From Mycoplasma_H phocimorsus (GTDB lineage Bacteria; Bacillota_I; Bacilli_A; Mycoplasmatales; Metamycoplasmataceae): a stretch of 26,762 nucleotides of DNA. The stretch lies in assembly GCF_030077865.1 (NCBI RefSeq), contig NZ_JASDDP010000012.1. One strand, written 5' to 3'. This document shows positions 1-7,965 of the stretch, piece by piece (positions within the stretch are counted from its first letter, which is position 1; every line of letters begins with the position of its first letter). Both the position numbers and the translations under genes were made by a program. A model generated the notes under the pieces. It searched no databases and had not been told where the DNA came from. It worked only from the letters and a program-made list of their open reading frames with translations.

Positions 1-356
1 CAGTTTAATATATTAAATTTAGACATACTTAAATTATAGCATACAATGTATATTTAAAAAATAAAAAAAGGATATATTTATATATCCTTACTAAAAATAT
101 ATGGCTTTAACTTGGAAACTCAGGAAAGTTTATTAAAATGAATAATTTAATTGTTTAAAAAAACTATTTTTTTTAGATTTTCTTAAAATGAAATATCAAG
201 ATCAACATATATGCGTTTGATATTTTTTATTTTATCTTTTTAAAAAAATGCCTATAACAATAATAAGAAGCAGCAAAAAACATCTCAAAACAAATCGAGA
301 CTACCATAAACTAAGATTTTAAATATGTTTGATAAATTAAGAAAAGTTAAATTTAT
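1..356. other. Intergenic stretch downstream of the IS30 remnant
   Basis: AT-rich sequence with no coding region I can support. It holds a strong hairpin at 68-89 and a weaker inverted repeat at 191-225 (AAATATCAA / TTGATATTT, loop 17) followed by a T-rich run. The far end of the IS30 element should lie here, but I see no copy of the GTTCAAGTG-type end found at 1411-1463, so that end appears to be lost or diverged. Confidence 0.5.
68..89 (-). terminator. Hairpin, probable minus-strand terminator
   Basis: A perfect 10-bp inverted repeat (AAGGATATAT / ATATATCCTT) with a 2-base centre. On the minus strand the stem is followed by a T-rich run (complement of 55-67), as in a rho-independent terminator. 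It would end transcripts coming from the IS30 region or read-through from the lipoprotein cluster. The low GC content of the stem makes it weak. Confidence 0.45.
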
Positions 357-1354
357 TTATTTGTTTTCTAATGAAAATGGCTCTTGAGATGATTTTCAGT
401 TGAAACTCTTTCAAGAGATGTTATTAATTTTATTCACAACTTCTAATAGTTCGAATTCAGTGATTAAATTGAAGTTATATTCCTTTTTAATTTTTCTTCT
501 AATTAGCCCGTTTCAATTTTCATTTGAACCTCATTAAAACGATGTATATGATTTTTCTCTATATATTGTTATTTCTAATTATTTCACCAATATTCCTGCT
601 TTTTCAAATTCTATTCCGTTATCAATTGTTATTGATTTGACAACAAGATTATAATTTGTAATAATTTCTTTTAATTTTGAGCTGCTTTCATATGATGACT
701 TTGAAGTAACAAAAGCCGCAAACCCAACTCTTGTTTTTCTTTCGGTTAGTGTTAATACGTTTTTGTAGCCAGTCGCTTTCTTTTCAAACACTAAATCTGC
801 TTTTCAATAACCATATTTTTCTCTTAAATCAACTTTTTTAAGTCTTGTTCAAATAGGGAGTACATAATCAGCGCTTGTAATCAACCTTTTTATAACAGGT
901 GTATATCGTTTTTTACTTTTTTTATAATAACTTCTTAATCTATCTTTAATTATTAAGACTCAAACATTTGTTTTGATTTAATTGAAAATTATTCTTAAAG
1001 AGGATGTTTTTAAATTGGCAACTTTTTTAAGTTCATTATAGGTTGCTTTAATTCCAAAATACTTTTTATTGTATTTGTTTTTAAATAATTTACTAAAAGA
1101 TTTGAATTCGAAATTGACTGAATAACGAAACATATAATTATGAATGTGTTGCCTTACAGTTTTTTTATTTTCATCTTCAAACTGATATCAGTTAAAATAA
1201 TTTGACTTTCTTTTAATTTCTCTAGATGCTGTTGATAGACTTTTTTTAATTTGTTTAGCAATTGCGCATATGCTCATATTATTTTTAATGAATTTTGAAT
1301 AGAGATTCTTTCTTCTTTTGTTAAATGGCAATACTTTTTTGTTGTATAATTCAT
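357..1354 (-). pseudogene. IS30-family transposase, decayed
   Basis: Remnant of a DDE transposase of the IS30 type found in mycoplasmas. The start ATG (1352-1354) has an AGGAGA Shine-Dalgarno and begins MNYTTKKYCHLTKEER. A missing base in a T5 run at 1282-1286 then shifts the frame. The next frame gives an intact helix-turn-helix region (SICAIAKQIKKSLSTASREI), the DDE parts ADLV, TIDNGIEF and GSNENWNGLIRR, and a C-terminus ending at 357. In-frame TAA stops interrupt it at 978-980, 579-581 and 534-536. The acidic catalytic residues are still recognisable, so the copy died by frameshift and nonsense mutation rather than by loss of the active site. Family assignment is from motifs only. Confidence 0.85.
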
Positions 1355-1410
1355 TTGGTCTCCTAAATGCTTATGTGGGGCCACTTTTTTTATTCTTTAA
1401 AATATAAAAA

Positions 1411-1463
1411 GTTCAAGTGTCCTACATTTATTTTACATAAAAATAAATGTGTTGCACTTGAAC
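1411..1463. repeat. Long inverted repeat at the 5' end of the IS30 remnant
   Basis: GTTCAAGTG (1411-1419) pairs with CACTTGAAC (1455-1463), and ACATTTATTTT (1424-1434) pairs with AAAATAAATGT (1440-1450). Only a short mismatched segment separates the two stems, and the loop is 5 bases. It lies just upstream of the transposase start and is the likely IS terminus. On RNA it would form a hairpin of about 50 bases. Confidence 0.7.
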
Positions 1464-1536
1464 TTGCAATGTAGCAAATATTTAATTGTTTTTAGATATT
1501 TTTTTACATTATTATTGTATTAAAAAATTATATAAA

Positions 1537-3534
1537 TTAAGAATTTGAAGATTCATCTCATTTTCCTTTTTTTAATTTTTTCACTAATTCTTGTCTTTGG
1601 CTATTAGCATTACTATCCTTTTCATTTTCTTTTGCTGCATTTTCTGTTAATTTTAAAATTTTATAAGTTTGTGAAAAAAATCAACCAACTTCGTTTTTTT
1701 CTCCAAAAATTTCATTAATTTTTATATTTAAATTTTGATGTTGAGCCTTTATTTCTGATTCAATCAAATTTTTAAGAAAAGTTTCAGGATAAAACGGATT
1801 AATAAATTCTAATATCGAATTACCTATAGAGCCTAAATTAGGCACGTATTTATAATATATATATGTGTATAAAGAAGAAATTCTAAATAATGCTTTTTTT
1901 GCTTTTTCTTTTTTATCTTTATCTAAAAAAGAAACTATTGGCTTAATAAAAACTAATAAAAATTTTTTTAAAAGTTCTATACCTTTTGAGAGATTAAAAA
2001 ATAATGGGATAATTGTTGAAAAGCCAAATTCAAATTTAGGAAAAATAATTTTGTTAACATTATTTTGTTGAAAATTTTGTAAATAAACTTCAGCTTTTTT
2101 ATATTCTTCATTTTCATTTAATATAAATTTATAAATAAGTCTTTTTTTACTATCTTTTTCTTCAAATATATTATTAACAAATTCAAGAATGCCACTTTCA
2201 TTATTTTTATCTACAATTTCATTCACTATTTTTAATAATAAAGGAACTATTGTTTCAAATATTAAATTTAAATTTATTTTTTCACCATCTTTAGTTAATA
2301 GTTTTGAAATTGTTGTATTAATAATTTTATAAAAATCTTCTAATATATTAAACGTAATAGTATTTTCTTCAATTACACTTGAAAATACTTTTACCATAAA
2401 TTGTATTAGCTCATTTTTGTCATTTGTTATTTTAGTAAAATAAAAATCAATTAATTTAGAAATATTTTCAACATTTTCTATAATTATATTGTATTTTTTA
2501 AGAATATTTGCCATAAATAGACCAGCAATTGATTTGCCTTTAGTTGTTTCATTTTCATTTTCTGTATTATTAATCTTGGTTAAAAATTTAAATACTTCTT
2601 TAATAAAATCTGGAACATATTTTTCTATATTATTTGCTACTTTTTTTTGAACATTTTTAATAATAACATCAATATTATCTTGATATTGAATACTACTTAA
2701 ATCATTTAGAATTTTTTCTACTACTTCACTAGCTTTTACTTCTAAGCTATTTTTTATAATATTTTCAAGATCTTTAAAACTTTCACTCGTAACATATTCT
2801 TTTAATATTTTTTTTAATATTGTGTTATCAATAATATCAATTATTGCTTTGGGCAGATCTTTTTTAAAAGCTACATTAAGCAACTTTTTAAATACTTCTA
2901 ATAATGAATCATTAGATTTAATTTGTTTAATAATATCTTTATTTAAAAATATTTTTTCTTTTAATTCTTCTAATTGTTTATTGACATTAGAATTAATATT
3001 TTTTAACCCAAAATAGGTACTTATTCCGGCTGAAATAGCACCTATAATGGTGCCACCAATTGAAATACTAATAATTATATTTTTTAATTTTTTTTGCTCT
3101 GCTTTAAGTTTTTTTTGTTTAAGTCAAGCTTTTTCAAGATCTTTTTTATTTTTATTTAAAAATTCAATTTTTTCATAATTATAAATATTTAATTTTTTTG
3201 CTTCTAATTTTTTCTCTATTTGAATTATATTTTTTGTTTGCTTAGCTTCTTCTTTGCTAAGAAAATTTAATTTTTTTAAATAATCACTATTAATATTTTT
3301 TAACTGGTTTTTTATATTTTTATTAATTGATTGATTTTCTAAAATGTTTTTTGAATTATCTTGAATACTCAATAATAAATTTTCACTATTCTCATTTCTA
3401 TCTTTATTTTTACTAAACTTGTGAGATATTTGTATTGACTTTCCTACTTTATTAGCACAACCAATAGTTATTGCCGCACTAATAAAAGATGTTGATGCTA
3501 AAAAGTTTAAAAGCAACTTTTTTTTATTATTCAT
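1537..3534 (-). CDS. Paralogous mycoplasma surface lipoprotein (665 aa), cluster member 1
   Basis: A predicted membrane-anchored protein of unknown function. The N-terminus is a prolipoprotein signal (MNNKKKLLLNFLAS..., hydrophobic to 25) with candidate lipid-modified Cys26 in TIGC. Next comes an Asn/Lys-rich, probably coiled-coil linker, a second hydrophobic helix at about 153-177 ending GISTYFGL, and a long helical C-terminal part. That part contains TFNILEDFYKII, the aromatic segment YTYIYYKYVP, then INPFYPETF and EIFGE. These motifs recur in the proteins at 3594 and 6044, so this is a tandem paralogous family. It resembles the large paralogous lipoprotein families annotated as MOLPALP in mollicutes, which I could not verify. 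The start is supported by GGGAGGA about 6 bases upstream. It lies 57 bases after the 678-aa paralog and is probably co-transcribed with it. Reading through requires UGA as Trp. Confidence 0.88.
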
Positions 3535-3593
3535 ATTTATTCCTCCCAGGTTTTTAAATAAAAATAATTTTTAAATACATAATTAAACTTAAT

Positions 3594-5630
3594 TTATTTT
3601 GAAATTTTAATATTATTTTTTTCTGTATTTGTAACAATATTTTTTATAAGTTCTTTGAATTTTGAAATATTATTAGAAATTGCATAATTTTTAATTTCAT
3701 CAAATATTTTATAAGGTCCTAATTTTATGCTATATCAATGCTCTTTAGAAATATATTCTCCAAATAATTTAAACAGTTGCATATCAGTAATATTAGCTCA
3801 TTCTTTTTTGATTAAATTAGTAATAAATTTTTTTGGTTCAAATGGATTAAGCCATGATATTAAATTACCTAACATTCCTTTTTGTTCTGGCACATATTTA
3901 TAATATAAAAATGAATATAAGCTATAAATTCTAATTATAGCTTTATAAGGCGCATTTACATTAATTCCATTAATAGTAAGTGATGATAAGTTTGTGGTTA
4001 AATATTTTTGTTTTTCTTCATATTCTTTGGCTATTTTTATTAATGGTTTTAAAAATGTATTTAAAAATTGGATAATAAGGTTTTTCACATCACCGATTTT
4101 GAATACTGCATTTAATATTGTAAAAAATGAAACGCTAATATTAAAAATAGAATCTGTAGATATAGTATTATTTATTTTTTCTTTTATTAATTTTTCTACT
4201 TCTTGTTTTAGTATATTTTTTTCTGTTTCCGACATTTCTTTATTATCATTTAATAAAATAGTATATAAAGCTTTTTTAGTTTTATCACCTTCATTAGTTT
4301 CTGTAAATAAACTATTTACAAATACTACAAAATCCTCACCATTTTTTGTTTCATTTGCTACGTCTTCAAACACTTTTAAAAATGCTGGAACAATTTTATT
4401 AAATATTGAATTAATATCAAGTTCATCAGAATTTGGCTTAGTTAGAATATTTCAAATTGTTCTTTTAATAATTTGAAATAAATCTTCAAAAAGATTAAAA
4501 GTTAAATTTGTTTCATCAATAGCTTTTGAAATTTTTCTAATAATAATTTTAATTAAATCATTATTTGAATTTGATAAAGCATTAGAAAAAAGGTAAAATA
4601 TTTTAGATAAAGTTTTGCAATCTCCAGAATTATAACCAGCAAAATCTAATAAAGCTTTAATAGCTTTTCCTAATAAAGAAGTTCCATCATTATCATTTTT
4701 ATTAATTTCAGAAATAAATATTAATGTTGCTTTAACAAAATCTGGTAAATATTTTTTAATAATTATGCTTACTATATTTTTAACTGAATTAATAACATTG
4801 TCGTCGCTTGTTTTTGCAAGTATTTTTTTTGTCTTTAATAAATGTAATAATTCTTTGACAATTTCTTTAGATCTATCTTTTATTTTGTCTTTTAATATAG
4901 ATTTAAATCTTTCTTTTTCTTCTTCTGTAATATGATTTTTTAAAGCTTTTTTAAATAGTAATGTATCAAACAAATCAAAAATTCCGGTCGGCAATTGCTT
5001 GTCAAAACCAATATCCAATAATTTAAGAAATATTTTTTCTAATTTATCATCTGGATTTATTTGATTTATAAGAGATTTTTGAATATTTAAAATATTTGTT
5101 AATTCTTTTTTTCTTTTTTCAGCATAAGCATCACTTTTTGTTATACCAAAATAAGTGCCTATACCAATTGAAAGTCCACTTACAACAGCACTAGAAATAC
5201 CAGCACCAATTAAAACTAATTTAAGATGTGAATTTTTAGCAGAATCTTTTTTATTTCTTTTTTCTAATTCTAATAATTGCTGTCTAGTAATTTCCAATTC
5301 TTGATCAATAACTTCTTCTTGCTCATTAATAATTAAATTATCTTCATTATTATCATATTCATTGTCATTATCTAATTGCTCATCCTCAATAATATTTTCA
5401 TTTAAATTATTCTCATATTCAAATGATTTAGAATGTAAAAAATCAGAAGATGTATCAGATTTTGTATTTTTGTCAATAAAGGAAAAGTGTGAATTTGTCT
5501 TTTGATTTTGAAATTGCTGAAACGATTCTGTCTTGAACGTTTTAGTTTTATTACAACTCAGAACACTAGCTGTTGTAGCAAGCGACATTGTTGCTAGTAC
5601 AATATTCACTAACATCCTTTTTTTATTCAT
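3594..5630 (-). CDS. Paralogous mycoplasma surface lipoprotein (678 aa), cluster member 2
   Basis: Second member of the lipoprotein family. The signal peptide ends in a good lipobox, VLSC, with Cys26. Residues 30-110 are very rich in Asp, Glu and Asn (for example DNDNEYDNNEDN), and are followed by a short Glu/Gln/Leu-rich coiled-coil segment. A hydrophobic helix at about 138-162 ends IGTYFGI, as in the paralogs. The remaining 510 residues are helical and carry the family signatures YLPDF, TFNLFEDLFQII, YSFLYYKYVP, LNPFEPKKF and LFGE. The start is supported by AAAGGA six bases upstream and by a good promoter at 5673-5701. First gene of a two-gene unit with the 665-aa paralog. Function unknown. 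Such proteins are typically exposed antigens or adhesins, but nothing here proves that. Confidence 0.88.
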
Positions 5631-5672
5631 AAGCTTTCCTTTAATAACATATTTAAATTAATAAATAATTTT

Positions 5673-5701
5673 TTTATATTATTTAAAAAGTGTAATTTCA
5701 A
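5673..5701 (-). promoter_or_regulatory. Promoter of the 678-aa lipoprotein gene
   Basis: On the minus strand TTGAAA (5696-5701) and TATAAA (5673-5678) are separated by exactly 17 bases, a good sigma-70-type arrangement and the clearest promoter in the lipoprotein cluster. Transcription would start near 5666, leaving a leader of about 36 bases before the start codon at 5630. Confidence 0.65.
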
Positions 5702-5782
5702 TGTTAAATCACTAGTAGTTTTTTAAATGTAATTTTATTTAGTTTTTATTTATTATTGATTAATATTTAAAATCTTTACCTA

Positions 5783-5806
5783 AAAGATAAATAAATATTT
5801 ATCTTT
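5783..5806. repeat. Perfect 11-bp inverted repeat
   Basis: AAAGATAAATA (5783-5793) pairs with TATTTATCTTT (5796-5806) across a 2-base centre. It lies upstream of the lipoprotein promoter at 5673-5701, so it could be an operator or a remnant terminator. No T-run follows directly on either strand, so I leave the role open. Confidence 0.5.
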
Positions 5807-5980
5807 AATTATTCCCTAAATAAATTTTATTATTTTACATTATTCACAATGTTTTTTAAATATTTTTAAAAATGTTTAAAAAAATACATTTAATTTTATA
5901 TTAATTAATAATTTTATTATTAATAATGCTAAATTTAATTTTTTGTTTTTGACATTAATTTATTAGAAATATTAAATAAA

Positions 5981-6049
5981 AAATAGATGTTTCAAAACCA
6001 TTGAAAATAATTTATTTTATTTTTACAATGGATCAGCTGACATCTATTT
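5981..6049 (-). terminator. Two-stem terminator-like structure at the end of the 628-aa lipoprotein gene
   Basis: An outer 10-bp stem (AAATAGATGT 5981-5990 / ACATCTATTT 6040-6049) encloses an inner 6-bp stem (CCATTG 5998-6003 / CAATGG 6026-6031). On the minus strand the outer stem is followed by a T-rich run. The stem overlaps the stop codon of the gene (6044-6046), so translation to the end could interfere with its folding. Confidence 0.55.
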
Positions 6050-7930
6050 ATTATTACCATTTTTAAGAATATTTATAAGATTATTATTATGATTTTTAGC
6101 TGCTTGTTCAGTAATTTCGAATATTTTATATCTTTGGCCTGTAATATAATATTTATTATATGTTTTTCCAAATATTACATCTAAAGTAATATTTGTAATG
6201 TTATATTTTTCCAGTAATTCTTTTATTATTTTAGGAATGCATGTGATAGGTTCAATAGGATTTACTGAATGAAAAATCGAATTTATTAAATTAATTTTGG
6301 AAACTTTCACAAAATTATAATAAGTAAAACTTAATAAAGCTGAAATCCTAAAAATAGCCCTTTTTGTATTTTCTTGATTTTTTCCTTTTTCTAACTCAAT
6401 TACGAAAGGTTCGAATATTAAATACATTAAATTTTTTACAGTATCAAAAATTTTATCTCTATTTTTTATTGTTGTTCATACATTGTCAAAATTTATATCA
6501 AATGATGGTAAAACAATTTCTGGGGAATTGCTTTTATCATTTTTTAGTGAATTTGTTTTCTCTTTATCAAAAAGTTTGCCAGTTAAAATATATGAATAAA
6601 CTCAATTGTTGTTACCATTTTTTTCTTCTGAAAAAATGCTATTAATAAAATCAATATAACTTGAATAATCTACATTTTTATCAATATTAACTATTGAATT
6701 AATTTTAGGGAGAACATCATTAAATATTTTAGTAACACTTATTTTTTTATCTTCGGCAATAAGTTCTTCAATTGTTGAATTAATAATTTTATATGTATCT
6801 TCTAAAATATTAAAAGTTATATCAGCTTTATTAATAGCTTTTGAAATACCATCAATAACAAAATTAATAAATTCATTTTTTTCATCAATAAATAAACTTG
6901 TATAAATAGACAATGTTTTCGAAAAAGAATCAAAATTATTTAATTTAATATTTCATTTTAAAAGAATTTTTTCTAAAAATCTACTTAAAATAGATCCTTT
7001 TGCGCCTTCAGTACTTTGAGTTGATATAAAATTTAAAATTCCTCTAAAAGCTTTAGGTAAATAATCTTTTACAACACTTACAATTCAACTTTTAAATTCG
7101 CTTGAAACTTTTGATATTGCATCTTTTTTTGAAAGATTAATATCAATTAATTTTTTATTAAATTCATTAAGTATTTCTTTACTTGGTTTTTCTATTTTTT
7201 GCAATTTACTAATTAATAAATCTTCACTTTCGGATGTAAAATCTTGCAATAAATCTTTAAGCAGCACTTCTTTTAAAATGCTAAAAATTGCTTTTGGTAA
7301 ATATTCTGAAAAAGATAACTCAAATAACTTATGAAGGACATTTATTAATGGCTCGCTTGGTTTTCATTCTTCAAATAATTTTTTATAATAAGCAATTTTT
7401 ACTTCAAGATCTTTTTTCTTTTGATTTTCTAGTGAATTTATATTTTTATAGCCAAAATAAGCGCTTATGCCGGCTACTACGCCAGTAATAACTGAACTTG
7501 CAATAACAAAAGAAATAACAATAACTTTATGTTTTTCTTCGCTTTTTTTATTTTGTTTTTCTTGCTTAATTAATTGTTCTAAAAGCGCGCTTTCTTTATT
7601 ATTAGCCGAAACTTTGTTTTGTTTATTATTAGAATTAGAAACATCTTTTTTATTTACATTTTTTTCAATAATAATATTTTTGTTTGAATTTAAATTTATA
7701 TTGAAAAATTTTTCATTTTTTTGTAACAGTTGTGAAGAATTGTTAATATCAATTTCCTGTAATGGCAAAAATTGATTTTTTTGTTTATTTAAATTTAAAA
7801 TTTCCTTTTGTTTGTTGAAATTGATTGCAATTGAATTAATTTCTTCATTATTTTTACAAGCAATCAATAAAGAAATTGTCGTAATGTTTAAGGTAATATT
7901 TAAAATAATAAAAAATTTATTTTTTCTCAT
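6044..7930 (-). CDS. Paralogous mycoplasma surface lipoprotein (628 aa), cluster member 3
   Basis: Third member of the lipoprotein family. I chose the ATG at 7928-7930 over one 24 bases upstream because AAGGAGG precedes it at ideal spacing. The signal peptide ends LLIAC (Cys25). An Asn/Lys-rich linker follows, then a hydrophobic helix at about 136-160 ending ISAYFGYKNINS, almost the same as GLKNINS in the 665-aa paralog. The C-terminal part carries YLPKA (twice), TFNILEDTYKII, LLSFTYYNFV, VNPIEPIT and VIFGK, matching its paralogs in order. It is 35 bases downstream of the SGNH hydrolase gene with no terminator between, so the two are probably one transcript. A terminator-like hairpin overlaps its end. 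Function unknown. Confidence 0.88.
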
Positions 7931-7965
7931 TTTACCTCCTTGCAAATAATACAAATAGGTAAATA

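Larger units (their letters stand above)
5631..6043. other. AT-rich intergenic region between the two lipoprotein units
   Basis: About 410 bases with no supportable gene. It contains the promoter of the 678-aa lipoprotein gene (5673-5701), an 11-bp perfect inverted repeat (5783-5806), runs of A and T, and most of the terminator of the 628-aa lipoprotein gene (5981-6049). A single TTATTCACA sequence (5840-5848) matches a DnaA box but is isolated. Confidence 0.6.

Noticed and set aside
188..322. A 44-codon plus-strand reading frame in code 4 (MKYQDQHICVW...)
   Set aside because: No ribosome binding site, no recognisable family, low complexity, and it overlaps an inverted repeat at 191-225. Chance ORF is more likely.
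1865..2071. Open plus-strand frame inside the 665-aa lipoprotein gene
   Set aside because: It is a shadow of the real minus-strand gene. The same holds for the frames at 2822-3016, 3994-4476, 6364-6645, 7467-7775, 8828-9073 and 9422-9610.
3594..5630. Frameshift or split genes in the lipoprotein region
   Set aside because: Apparent breaks at 4452, 6602, 7085, 7364 and similar sites are UGA codons. With UGA as Trp the genes are continuous and the motifs line up with the paralogs.
5840..5848. TTATTCACA, a perfect match to a DnaA box (another at 430-438)
   Set aside because: Single isolated boxes in an AT-rich genome are expected by chance. There is no cluster of boxes and no dnaA or dnaN nearby, so this is not an origin.
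7931..7954. Upstream ATG extending the 628-aa lipoprotein by 8 residues
   Set aside because: The extension would include the AAGGAGG ribosome binding site of the ATG at 7928-7930 and would put non-signal residues before the signal peptide.
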